The notes below the pieces were generated by a model. That model did no database searches, had not been told where the DNA came from, and worked only from the letters and a program-made list of their open reading frames with translations. The translations under genes were made by a program, and so were the position numbers. From the NCBI RefSeq assembly GCF_000143885.2, contig NC_018581.1, forward strand, positions 4,898,001-4,962,000: a stretch of 64,000 nt of DNA. The letters are read 5' to 3'. Positions 24,019 through 32,131 of the stretch are shown here, piece after piece. This DNA comes from Gordonia sp. KTR9 (GTDB taxonomy: Bacteria; Actinomycetota; Actinomycetes; Mycobacteriales; Mycobacteriaceae). Within the stretch, counting starts at the first letter, position 1, and the number at the start of each line of letters is the position of its first letter.

Positions 24019-24066
24019 TTGATCAGACCGGGAGTTCGGTCTATTCTGGTGGTTACCGGCGAGTAA
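24019..24066 (+). promoter_or_regulatory. fadE5 promoter with TTACY-N4-RGTAA operator
   Basis: TTGATC (24019-24024) and TATTCT (24042-24047) are 17 bp apart, an excellent sigma-70-type promoter. The palindrome TTACC-GGCG-AGTAA (24053-24066) lies directly at the predicted start point. The same palindrome type recurs at 35489-35502 and 38601-38614. A repressor bound here would block initiation. Confidence 0.6.
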
Positions 24067-24179
24067 CTTAGCTTGAGCCGAACAGTCACCTCGTCCCGGC
24101 CGGTACGCGAACATCTCGTGAGCGATCGGACCGGGCCGAAGACGCCAACGCAGACGGCCACACCAGACAAGGAACCACC

Positions 24180-26015
24180 ATGGGCCATTACAAGAGCAAC
24201 ATGCGCGACCTGCAGTTCAACCTCTTCGAACTGTTCGAGCTCGACAAGGTACTGGAGTCCGGCGACTTCGGAGACCTCGACCACGAGACCGCCGTCGACA
24301 TGCTGCGCGAGGTCCGTGCGCTGGCCGAGGGCCCGATTGCGGAGTCCTTCGTCGACGCCGACCGCAATCCCCCGGTCTTCGATCCCGACGAGCACAGCGT
24401 CACGATCCCCGAGTCGTTTAAGAAGTCCTACAACGCCCTGGTCGAGGGCGGCTGGGACAAGATCGGCATCGCCGAGGAACTCGGCGGCCTCCCCGCGCCG
24501 CGGTCGCTGTACTGGGCGATCGGCGAGATGATCCTCGGTGCGAACCCCCCCGTGTTCATGTACGCCGCCGGCGCCGGCTTCTCCAACATCTTCTACAACA
24601 ACGGCACCGACGAGCAGAAGAAGTGGGCCGCCATCTGTTCCGAGCGCGGCTGGGGCGCCACCATGGTGCTGACCGAGCCCGACGCCGGCTCCGACGTGGG
24701 CGCCGGACGCACCAAGGCCGTTCAGCAGGAAGACGGCTCGTGGCACATCGACGGCGTGAAGCGGTTCATCACCTCGGCCGACCAGGACATGACCGAGAAC
24801 ATCTTCCACCTCGTGCTCGCCCGCCCCGAGGGCGCCGGACCGGGCACCAAGGGCCTGTCGCTGTTCTTCGTGCCCAAGTTCCACTTCGACTTCGAGACCG
24901 GTGAACTCGGCGAACGCAACGGCGTGTACGTCACCAACGTCGAACACAAGATGGGCATCAAGGCGTCGGCCACCTGCGAGGTCACCTTCGGTCAGCACGG
25001 CACGCCCGCCAAGGGCTGGCTCGTCGGCGACGTCCACAAGGGCATCGCGCAGATGTTCGAGGTCATCGAGCACGCGCGGATGATGGTGGGCACCAAGGCC
25101 ATCTCGACCCTGTCGACCGGCTACCTGAACGCGCTCGAGTACGCCAAGGAGCGTATCCAGGGTGCGGACATGACCCAGATGACCGACAAGGCCGCACCGC
25201 GCGTGTCGATCACCCACCATCCCGACGTGCGCCGGTCGCTGATGACCCAGAAGGCCTACGCCGAAGGTCTGCGCGCGATCTACCTCTACACCGCGTCGCA
25301 CCAGGACACCGCCGCCGCTCAGATCGTGTCGGGCGCCGACCCCGAGATGGCCCACCGCGTCAACGATCTGCTGCTCCCGATCGTCAAGGGCGTCGGCTCC
25401 GAGCGCGCCTACGGCACTCTCGGCCACGAGTCGCTGCAGACGCTCGGTGGTTCCGGATTCCTCCAGGACTACCCGATCGAGCAGTACATCCGTGACTCCA
25501 AGATCGACTCGCTCTATGAGGGCACCACGGCCATCCAGGCCCAGGACTTCTTCTTCCGCAAGATCATCCGCGACAAGGGCCAGGCGCTCGCACACGTCGC
25601 CGGGCAGATCCAGACCTTCATCGACTCCGAGGCGGGCAACGGCCGGCTCAAGACCGAGCGGACACTGCTGAAGACCGCGCTCGACGACGTGCAGGCGATG
25701 GCCGCCTCGCTGACCAACGATCTGATGGCGGCGCAGGAGAACTCGGCCGAGCTCTACAAGGTCGGACTCGGTTCGGTTCGCTTCCTGATGGCCGTCGGCG
25801 ACCTGCTCATCGGCTGGCTGCTCCTCCGCCAGTCCGAGGTCGCCCTCGCCGCCCTCGACAACGGGGCCTCCGACGCCGACAAGTCCTTCTACGAAGGCAA
25901 GGTCGCCGTTGCCAGCTTCTTCGCCAAGAACATGCTGCCGCTGCTCACCTCCGTCCGCGTCACCGTCGAGAACATCGACAACGAAATCATGGAACTCGAC
26001 GAAGCGGCCTTCTGA
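24180..26015 (+). CDS. fadE5: Acyl-CoA dehydrogenase FadE5-like
   Basis: 611 residues, the same length as M. tuberculosis FadE5 (Rv0244c). FAD-binding and substrate motifs include [17 protein letters not shown] (about 160-178) and [10 protein letters not shown]; the catalytic base is Glu447 in [10 protein letters not shown]. Extra C-terminal helices beyond the short-chain acyl-CoA dehydrogenase core fit this long subgroup, which oxidises fatty acyl-CoAs of broad chain length in beta-oxidation. ATG 24180 has AAGGAACCACC upstream. The promoter carries the operator shared with fadA2/fabG4 and tetR, so it probably belongs to that regulon. A strong hairpin terminator follows. Cytoplasmic. Confidence 0.93.
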   Translation: MGHYKSNMRDLQFNLFELFELDKVLESGDFGDLDHETAVDMLREVRALAEGPIAESFVDADRNPPVFDPDEHSVTIPESFKKSYNALVEGGWDKIGIAEELGGLPAPRSLYWAIGEMILGANPPVFMYAAGAGFSNIFYNNGTDEQKKWAAICSERGWGATMVLTEPDAGSDVGAGRTKAVQQEDGSWHIDGVKRFITSADQDMTENIFHLVLARPEGAGPGTKGLSLFFVPKFHFDFETGELGERNGVYVTNVEHKMGIKASATCEVTFGQHGTPAKGWLVGDVHKGIAQMFEVIEHARMMVGTKAISTLSTGYLNALEYAKERIQGADMTQMTDKAAPRVSITHHPDVRRSLMTQKAYAEGLRAIYLYTASHQDTAAAQIVSGADPEMAHRVNDLLLPIVKGVGSERAYGTLGHESLQTLGGSGFLQDYPIEQYIRDSKIDSLYEGTTAIQAQDFFFRKIIRDKGQALAHVAGQIQTFIDSEAGNGRLKTERTLLKTALDDVQAMAASLTNDLMAAQENSAELYKVGLGSVRFLMAVGDLLIGWLLLRQSEVALAALDNGASDADKSFYEGKVAVASFFAKNMLPLLTSVRVTVENIDNEIMELDEAAF

Positions 26016-26030
26016 GACGCTCTCCGCTCA

Positions 26031-26072
26031 ACAAGAACTCCCACCGGTGCAATCGCCGGTGGGAGTTCTTGT
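26031..26072 (+). terminator. Strong hairpin terminator after fadE5
   Basis: Perfect 17-bp arms (26031-26047, starting ACAAGAACTCCCACCGG, and 26056-26072) with an 8-base loop, the 3' arm ending in TTCTTGT. It starts 15 bp after the fadE5 stop and also faces the convergent gene ending at 26122, so may act both ways. Confidence 0.85.
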
Positions 26073-26121
26073 TTGCGTGGAGTCAACGCAGATCGCGGCT
26101 CAGGCCCACGATACGGCGACG

Positions 26122-26871
26122 TCACTCGATCACGCTGAAGCAGTACCCGACCGGCTTCGGCTTCTCCGCGAAGTAGGTCCCGTCCGAACCGGAACAGTCG
26201 GGCTCGCCCGCGGCCTTCGTGTCGACACGGATGTTGGTCCCGCCCGATACCGGTGAATCACAATCGATCTCACGGATGTCGGCAAGCGCGGTACCACCGG
26301 TCGCAGACGGCAGATGGTAGCAACGACCCTCCTGGTACACCTGCGCCAGGCACAGCGCGCCGTCCTCTCCCGCGACCCAGTACCGCGAGTACTGAGATCC
26401 GCAGAGTCCCTGCGAGATGGACTTCTCCGCGACGACGAAGTGGAAATCGGTGTCACCACACGATACTTCTGTGGCCTTGAGCGTGTCCGGCTCCGCGGTC
26501 ACGGTGATGCAGTCGCCGGCATCGACGTCACTGACGTCCGAGATCCCGCCACCCTGCGCCGACGACACCAGCACCCGCGCCACGCCGCCGGCGATCACGA
26601 TCAGCAACAACACCCCCACGACGCCCAGTGCGACCCACAAGCCGGTGCGCTTCTTCTTCGGCGGCGGCGGGAACGGCGGCCCGGGTGGGTACATCCCTCC
26701 CGGCATCGGACCGCCTGGATACGGCTGCGGCGCGCCGTAGGGCATCTGATTCGGTGGCGGAGCCCCGTAGGGCTGATTCGGTGGCGGGAACCCGCCGTGC
26801 GGTGGGTACTGGCCGGGCTGTTGTTGTGGCCCGTATCGCGGGTCCCCCGGCTGATATGGCGAGTTGGTCAC
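26122..26871 (-). CDS. Proline-rich single-pass membrane protein, LppU-like (copy 1)
   Basis: 249 residues. The N terminus (1-70) is a Pro/Gly/Tyr/Gln-rich cytoplasmic tail. One membrane helix lies at about 77-98 after KKKR. The outer domain (about 105-249) has six or more Cys (GDCITV, VSCGD, GLCGSQ, ALCLAQ, GRCYH, IDCDS, PDCSG, GYCFSV), arranged like the LppU/SCO3897 type of exported domain. It is a close paralogue of the gene at 26954-27688. The start is GTG 26871. Function unknown; such anchored disulfide domains are frequent in Mycobacteriales. Confidence 0.7.
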   Translation of the reverse strand: MTNSPYQPGDPRYGPQQQPGQYPPHGGFPPPNQPYGAPPPNQMPYGAPQPYPGGPMPGGMYPPGPPFPPPPKKKRTGLWVALGVVGVLLLIVIAGGVARVLVSSAQGGGISDVSDVDAGDCITVTAEPDTLKATEVSCGDTDFHFVVAEKSISQGLCGSQYSRYWVAGEDGALCLAQVYQEGRCYHLPSATGGTALADIREIDCDSPVSGGTNIRVDTKAAGEPDCSGSDGTYFAEKPKPVGYCFSVIE

Positions 26872-26953
26872 GCGCGAAGACTACCGGCACCCGCCGGTAC
26901 GTCCAGCGCATCGGCACCATCGTCAACGGACCAGAATGAATGCCGAGAACTGA

Positions 26954-27688
26954 TCATTCGAGGAGGCTGACGCAGTATCCGGCGGGGGTCGGTTTCGGGA
27001 CGTAGTACAACCCTTGACCTGGATCGCACGTGGGTTCCCGAGAGACCTTCGTGTCGACGCGGAAGTTGGTTGCCCCAGGCTTCAGCACCGGCCCGTCACA
27101 ATCGATTTCTCGAATCTCAGCCAGCGCAGTCCCGCCGACCGCGCCCGGCTCGTGATAGCAGCGGCCCTGTTGGTAGACCTGGGCCACGCACAGCGTCTCG
27201 CTTGTTCCGGGCCGTGCGTGGACAAACCAATATCGCGAGTACTCCGGTCCGCAATTCGATTCGTCGATCACCTTGTCCGCCACAACGAAGTGGAAGTCTT
27301 TCGTTCCACAGGGCACTCGTTCAGCGTCGAGGTACCCCTCGCTGGCCGACACACGGACGCACTCGCCGACGGCCACATCATCGCTAGTGGTGATAGCGGC
27401 ACTCGGTGGTAGTGAATCCACCATCTTCGACATAATCAAGAAAGCGGAGACAGCCACCACGACAGCTATCACCACCAGCGAGACCCACACCCACGCGCGC
27501 TTCTTCGTCCGCTGCGGCGGGAACGGCGGTCCTGGCGGGTACATGCCTCCGGCAATCGGACCTCCATATGGGGGCGGAGCCCCGTACGGCTGAGTCGGCG
27601 GTTGAAAGCCCGGGTGCGGAGGGTACTGCCCTGATGGGGGTAGTGGTCCGAATCGCGGATCCCCCGACTGATATGGCGAATTGGTCAC
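26954..27688 (-). CDS. Proline-rich single-pass membrane protein, LppU-like (copy 2)
   Basis: 244 residues, a tandem paralogue of the downstream gene at 26122-26871: both start MTNSPYQ-GDPR, share the Pro/Gly-rich tail, the KK-R-anchored membrane helix and the Cys pattern (GRCYH, GTALA-IREIDCD, GYC-S). GTG 27688 is chosen because it aligns exactly with the start of copy 1; the longer frame from 27739 adds unrelated residues. The two copies have diverged strongly in the linker after the helix. The 82-bp gap suggests cotranscription. Function unknown. Confidence 0.7.
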   Translation of the reverse strand: MTNSPYQSGDPRFGPLPPSGQYPPHPGFQPPTQPYGAPPPYGGPIAGGMYPPGPPFPPQRTKKRAWVWVSLVVIAVVVAVSAFLIMSKMVDSLPPSAAITTSDDVAVGECVRVSASEGYLDAERVPCGTKDFHFVVADKVIDESNCGPEYSRYWFVHARPGTSETLCVAQVYQQGRCYHEPGAVGGTALAEIREIDCDGPVLKPGATNFRVDTKVSREPTCDPGQGLYYVPKPTPAGYCVSLLE

Positions 27689-27725
27689 GCCGCGAAGACT
27701 ATCCCGAACCGCGCGAATCCGGTCC

Positions 27726-27797
27726 CACATATCCACCACTTTTGGGCATATCCACCCAGTCCAGAGGGGGTGGATACGCCCAAAAGTGGCGGATGTG
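27726..27797. repeat. Long imperfect inverted repeat upstream of the LppU-like pair
   Basis: Left arm 27726-27757 and right arm 27768-27797 are near-complementary over about 30 bp (shared core CCACTTTTGGGC and TATCCACCC), loop about 10 bases. The left arm also has two direct copies of ATATCCACC. It lies 8 bp past the glycerate kinase stop and could be its terminator; the length is more like a small mobile or REP-type repeat. Confidence 0.7.
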
Positions 27798-27804
27798 CGA
27801 ACAG

Positions 27805-29022
27805 TCAGACGGCCTTCTTCCGCTTCCGCTGTCCCGCGCGGGCCGAAACCGCGGCGCCCAGCAGGATCATCCGCATCGTGCGCTCGGCGGCGTCGGCGAG
27901 GAGCTGCTCGCCGTTGGCGACCGCCTCCGACAATGGCATGGGTACCGCGATGATCGAGGCGATCGCGCCGATCCCGACGTCGTGGACCGACGGTGCACCA
28001 TGCCCGAGCGAACCCCCCAGTGCGACCACGGGCACACCCCGCAGCTGGGCGCGGCGAGCCACCTCGGCGGGCACCTTCCCGTGCGGGGTCTGGAAGTCGA
28101 TGGAACCCTCGGCCGTGATCACGAGGTCCGCCTTGCCGATCCGATGATCGAGGTCGATTCCCGACAGGCCGGAATCGAGCAGCGCGTCGAACCGGGAACG
28201 CAGGATTCCGCCGACCGCGGCGAGACCCGCCCCGAGCCCGCCCGACGCGCCGGAGCCCGCTCCGTGGCGATAGTCGATGTCGGCCAGCCCATCCCGCTGC
28301 AGGACGTCTGCCCAGATGTCGAGCGCGGAAGCCAGCGAGTCGACCTGCGCGGGTGTCGCTCCCTTCTGGGGGCCGAAGACCCGGGCGACGCCGCTCGGTC
28401 CGGTGAGGACGTTGTGCGGATTGCCCGCGACCACCACCTCCGTCTCACGCAGTCGCGGATGCAGACCGGTGAGGTCCAGCGACGCGGCACGTGCCAGTTC
28501 GTCACCACCGCGCCCGATCTCGCGTCCGTCGCGGTCCAGGACGCGGGCGCCGAGTGCTTGCAGCGCGCCGGCCCCGCCATCGCAGGTGCCCGAGTCGCCG
28601 CAGCCGACGAGAATCGCCGACACACCGGCGTCGAGGGCCGCGGCGATCAGTTGTCCGACTCCGAAGGTGGTGGTGGCGCCGGGGTCGCGCTGCCCCGCAG
28701 GAACGAGCGCCAGCCCTGCGGCAGCGGCCATCTCGACGACGCCGATACGGTTGCGGCCGGCGCCCACTTCGGCCCAGTGCGATTGCACGGGCTCGCCGGT
28801 GGGGCCGCACACGGTCAGCTCGTGGAGTCGGCCGTTGCCCGCGGCGGCCAGGATGCGCGCCGTTCCCTCACCTCCGTCGGCGATGGGCGCGATGTCGACG
28901 CGCACTCCGGGAATCGTGCGCCGAACCCCCGCGGCGATGGCGGCCGCGACCGACACGGCGTCGAGGCTCTCCTTGAAACCGCTCGGGGCGACCAGGATTC
29001 GTTGCGGAACTCGGACGGACAT
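27805..29022 (-). CDS. Glycerate kinase (GK-I family)
   Basis: 405 residues beginning MSVRVPQRILVAPSGFKESL, a typical GK-I N terminus. Further family blocks are IADGGEGTARIL (about 48-59), GCGDSGTCDGGAGALQALG (about 145-163) and VITAEGSIDFQTPHGKVP (about 300-317). The enzyme phosphorylates glycerate, usually to 2-phosphoglycerate in this class, feeding glyoxylate/allantoin or serine-derived carbon into glycolysis. ATG 29022 has AGGAG upstream, excluding the longer frame to 29124. A basic RKRKK tail is unusual. The SLC13-type permease gene lies 109 bp upstream on the same strand, suggesting uptake and phosphorylation of the same organic acid. Confidence 0.9.
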   Translation of the reverse strand: MSVRVPQRILVAPSGFKESLDAVSVAAAIAAGVRRTIPGVRVDIAPIADGGEGTARILAAAGNGRLHELTVCGPTGEPVQSHWAEVGAGRNRIGVVEMAAAAGLALVPAGQRDPGATTTFGVGQLIAAALDAGVSAILVGCGDSGTCDGGAGALQALGARVLDRDGREIGRGGDELARAASLDLTGLHPRLRETEVVVAGNPHNVLTGPSGVARVFGPQKGATPAQVDSLASALDIWADVLQRDGLADIDYRHGAGSGASGGLGAGLAAVGGILRSRFDALLDSGLSGIDLDHRIGKADLVITAEGSIDFQTPHGKVPAEVARRAQLRGVPVVALGGSLGHGAPSVHDVGIGAIASIIAVPMPLSEAVANGEQLLADAAERTMRMILLGAAVSARAGQRKRKKAV

Positions 29023-29131
29023 CGGCACTCCTGTTGATCGATCGGACGAGGGTGTGGTGACGGGTAGAGATTCGGGCCAGCAGGACCTGCGCGGCACAGC
29101 TGTAAGGAACGAGTCGGTCGGCACGAGACGG

Positions 29132-30697
29132 TCAGGACGAGAGAAGGGGAAGCCCGAGATGGGGCCAGACCCAACCGGCGAAGACGATGAGCAACACCAG
29201 CGAGACCGGTGCGAGCAACGCCGACATCGTGAGGAGATGTCGCGGTTGATAACCCGGCACGTCGTCGCTCGCGGCGAACATGGCGACCGGTTTGGCCGAA
29301 CTCGTGAGGGTGATGCAGAAACCGGCGGCGGCGGTCGACAAGAAGGCCGCGGCGACCGGATCCACCCCGACGGCCGGGGCGGTCACCACGATGATGGGGA
29401 TCAACACCGCCGATCGGGCAGAACGGGATTGGATCACCAGGTGCGCGAGCAACGACACGACCGCCGACACGACGACGAACACCATCGCAGCGGCCGGGCC
29501 GGTCTCGGCGATGGAACCGAGAGCACGATCCGCCAGCCACTGTGCGGCGCCGCTGGAGTTGAGGGCCATGCCGAGGGCGAGGGTGGCGGCCATGAACAGC
29601 AGCAGCGTCCACGGGATGGTCTTGAGTGCCGCGCTCAGCGTCGTCGCTCCGACCGCCGGCGCGGACGCGGCCAGGGCGCCGAGTACCGCGACGATCGCCG
29701 GGTCGACGCCGTGCAGCGGTTCGGAACACCAGAGCACCACCACGATTCCGAGAATGACGGACACACGACGCTGCGCGGAGGTGAGCGGTCCGGAGGTCGC
29801 CGTCCCGGTCTCCTCGAACGCGGCCGGCGGCACGCACAGCCCACGTGCCCGTTCGTCGTGATCGGTCATCAGCCACAGCGCCGCCTCGGCCGCCAGGTGC
29901 GACCACACGATGGCCAGAGGTACACCGAGGACCGCCCAGTGCACGAAGCCGATACCCTCACCCGTTGCCGCCGAGACGATCTCGGCGGTGATCAGGTGAG
30001 CCCCGGCTCCCAGGAGCGACCCGACCGCCGAGAAGAGGATCACCAGCGGGAAGACCAGCGCGAGGCACAGCACCAGGCGCGGCCGGTCGCGCAGTACCGC
30101 GGCGAGCGTGAGGAAGATCGGGAGCGCGAGTGCCGCGCGCCCGGAGGTCGCCGGGATCGCGAAAGTGGTCAGCAACAGCGCGGCGGTGATCAGATGAACC
30201 AACTGACGAGGCGTGCGGGCCCGGCGGACCACCCGCGCCGACACACGAGCGGACAATCCCGACGCCGTGACCGCAGCCGCGATCACGAAAGCGCCTATCA
30301 GCAGCCAGATCACACCCGAGCCCAGCGTTCCCGCGAAGGTGTCGGCGTCGATGATCCCGAAGATCACCAGCGCTATGCCGCCACCCAGGGCGACGTAGGT
30401 GTCGTCGAGCGGCGAGAAGATCCACGCCCACACCGCGACCAGGAACACGAGCAGCGTGACAACGGCGTCGAACGACAACCCACCCGACCAGCCGGCGTGT
30501 CCGACGAACGCGCCGGCGAGCACGATCACGACGAGACCTGCTGCCGCCCAGGGCGACAGCGCTCCGCCGCGGATGTCGGCGAAGCTGCGTCGAGACGGCG
30601 GCGGCGGCACCATCGGCCGGACGGGTGGGCGCGTCGCGTACATCGTCACCGGCCCCGGGTGGTCCGGGAGTCGTTCGGTCGCGGGCGGAACGTTCAT
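29132..30697 (-). CDS. SLC13/DASS-family anion permease
   Basis: 521 residues from ATG 30697. A Pro-rich cytoplasmic start (1-50) precedes about 11-12 membrane helices. Two helical-hairpin/unwound motifs typical of the family are seen, FAIPATSGRAALALPIFL near residue 188 and a C-terminal CITLTSSAKPVAMF near 480. The family carries di- and tricarboxylates, sulfate or related anions, often with sodium. Upstream of glycerate kinase in the same direction, so glycerate or a precursor is a reasonable but unproven substrate. The longer frame from 30733 has no better start signal. Confidence 0.8.
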   Translation of the reverse strand: MNVPPATERLPDHPGPVTMYATRPPVRPMVPPPPSRRSFADIRGGALSPWAAAGLVVIVLAGAFVGHAGWSGGLSFDAVVTLLVFLVAVWAWIFSPLDDTYVALGGGIALVIFGIIDADTFAGTLGSGVIWLLIGAFVIAAAVTASGLSARVSARVVRRARTPRQLVHLITAALLLTTFAIPATSGRAALALPIFLTLAAVLRDRPRLVLCLALVFPLVILFSAVGSLLGAGAHLITAEIVSAATGEGIGFVHWAVLGVPLAIVWSHLAAEAALWLMTDHDERARGLCVPPAAFEETGTATSGPLTSAQRRVSVILGIVVVLWCSEPLHGVDPAIVAVLGALAASAPAVGATTLSAALKTIPWTLLLFMAATLALGMALNSSGAAQWLADRALGSIAETGPAAAMVFVVVSAVVSLLAHLVIQSRSARSAVLIPIIVVTAPAVGVDPVAAAFLSTAAAGFCITLTSSAKPVAMFAASDDVPGYQPRHLLTMSALLAPVSLVLLIVFAGWVWPHLGLPLLSS

Positions 30698-30783
30698 GGC
30701 GACAACTATGGGTCGCCGGCGTGACACCTCCATGAGACGCGGATGAAAGTTCTTTCACGTGACCAGGTCCCGGACAACGAGAA

Positions 30784-30808
30784 ACGCACCGCCGGATCGG
30801 CGGTGCGT
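30784..30808 (-). terminator. Hairpin terminator after the lipoprotein gene
   Basis: ACGCACCGCCG (30784-30794) and CGGCGGTGCGT (30798-30808) are perfect arms with a 3-base loop. Read on the minus strand it is followed by TTCTCGTT. It lies 33 bp past the stop of the lipoprotein gene at 30842. Confidence 0.7.
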
Positions 30809-30841
30809 CTACTCGTCGACGGTCCTCATCGCCGACGTCGG

Positions 30842-31279
30842 TCAGCTGCCCTGCAGCAGAAGGTTGTCCTTCAGAAGCATGTCGGGGTCGCCCACACAGA
30901 ACGCGCGAACCAACAGGTAACTGTTGGGGTTGCTCTTGACCAGTTCCTTGCCGTGCCGGTCCGCGAACGCGGTGATCGTGGCGATCTGCTCGGAATCGGT
31001 GAGCGACAGATAGGTGCCGCAGGTCATCTCGTCCGGGTCGGTCGCCGCACCCGCCTGCGGCGGGACCGCCGCCGGTGGCCGGGTGGCCCGGCCGGTCGTG
31101 GCGGGTGACGTCGTGGTCGTCGCGGTCGAGGTCACCGCGGATTCAGTTGTCGTCAGGGCGATCGGCGAGACCTCGGGGACAGCGGTCCCCGAGGTCTCGG
31201 TTGCACACGCGGCCGAGATCAGCACGGCCGCCATCGCTCCGATCAGACCCAGGCCGGCGTTCCGGCGGGAGTCGATCAT
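30842..31279 (-). CDS. Small lipoprotein with Thr-rich linker
   Basis: 145 residues. The signal peptide ends in a lipobox (LISAAC, lipidated Cys25). A Thr/Ser/Pro linker (about 30-75) leads to a 65-residue C-terminal domain with Cys in MTCGTY and AFCVGD that may pair. The domain LSLTDSEQIATITAFADRHG looks helical; I do not recognise a family. The gene starts 9 bp after the short-chain dehydrogenase stop and is probably cotranscribed with it. Surface function unknown. Confidence 0.7.
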   Translation of the reverse strand: MIDSRRNAGLGLIGAMAAVLISAACATETSGTAVPEVSPIALTTTESAVTSTATTTTSPATTGRATRPPAAVPPQAGAATDPDEMTCGTYLSLTDSEQIATITAFADRHGKELVKSNPNSYLLVRAFCVGDPDMLLKDNLLLQGS

Positions 31280-31288
31280 GGCTGTTGA

Positions 31289-32068
31289 CTACTTCGGTGG
31301 CATCCGGATGCCGCCGTCGACGCGGATGACCTCGGCGTTCATGTAGCTGTTGGTGACCAGCTCGACGACCATCGAGGCGAGCTCGTCCGGCACGCCCAGG
31401 CGGTGCGGGAACAGCACCGACTCACCGAGCTTGGCCTTGAACGCCTCGGCCGATTCGCCTTCGCCGTAGATCGGGGTGTCGATCAGTCCGGGGGCGATGG
31501 TGTTGACGCGGATGCCGACCGCCGACAGGTCGCGCGCGACCGGGAGGGTCATGCCGACGACGCCGCCCTTGGACGACGAGTACGACGCCTGGCCGATCTG
31601 GCCGTCGAATGCCGCGACGCTGGCCATGTTGACGATCGCGCCACGCTCACCGTGGGCGTCGAGCGGCTCGTTGCGGCTCATCGCGGTGGCGGCGAGGCGG
31701 ATGGCGTCGAAGGTGCCGATCAGGTTGATCGCGATGACCTTCTTGTAGGCGTCCAGGTTGTGTGCCGAACTGAACTCGCCGTCGCGGCCGATGGTGCGTT
31801 GCGCCCAGCCGATTCCGGCCGAGTTCACCAGCGCACGCAGCGGGCCGAGTTCGGTTGCCGCATTGACCGCGGCCTCGATCTGCTCGGTCGAGGTGACGTC
31901 GACGCTGACGAACTGCCCGCCGATCTCCTTGGCGAGTTCCTCGCCCTTGTCCGCGTTGAGGTCGGCGACGACGACCTTCGCACCCTTGGCCGCCAGCTGG
32001 CGAGCCGCTGCTGCGCCGATGCCGGAGGCGCCACCCGTGACGATTGCACTAGCTCCATTGATATCCAC
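31289..32068 (-). CDS. Short-chain dehydrogenase, 3-hydroxyacyl-CoA dehydrogenase type 2-like
   Basis: 259 residues. The NAD-binding motif TGGASGIG is at 11-18, with Asp in VVVADLN selecting NAD. NSAG, the catalytic Ser in MASVAAF and YSSSKGG supply the active site. The [16 protein letters not shown] segment and ending DGGIRMPPK fit the HSD10-like group that oxidises 3-hydroxyacyl-CoA in beta-oxidation; other alcohols are possible. Likely cytoplasmic tetramer. It lies upstream of a lipoprotein gene with a 9-bp gap and downstream of the VanW gene by 63 bp. No copy of the TTACY operator was found at its start. Confidence 0.85.
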   Translation of the reverse strand: MDINGASAIVTGGASGIGAAAARQLAAKGAKVVVADLNADKGEELAKEIGGQFVSVDVTSTEQIEAAVNAATELGPLRALVNSAGIGWAQRTIGRDGEFSSAHNLDAYKKVIAINLIGTFDAIRLAATAMSRNEPLDAHGERGAIVNMASVAAFDGQIGQASYSSSKGGVVGMTLPVARDLSAVGIRVNTIAPGLIDTPIYGEGESAEAFKAKLGESVLFPHRLGVPDELASMVVELVTNSYMNAEVIRVDGGIRMPPK

Positions 32069-32131
32069 GACTCGGAGCCTATCGATCGTTCTATCGCTCG
32101 GTAAAGTCCCTCCGCGAAACGCCCCGTCGGG

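Noticed and set aside
23928..25595. 555-codon open frame on the minus strand
   Set aside because: Antisense to fadE5, which is certain from its length and motifs.
28277..30724. 815-codon open frame on the plus strand
   Set aside because: Antisense to glycerate kinase and the SLC13 permease, both well supported; the translation is low-complexity Arg/Gly/Asp.
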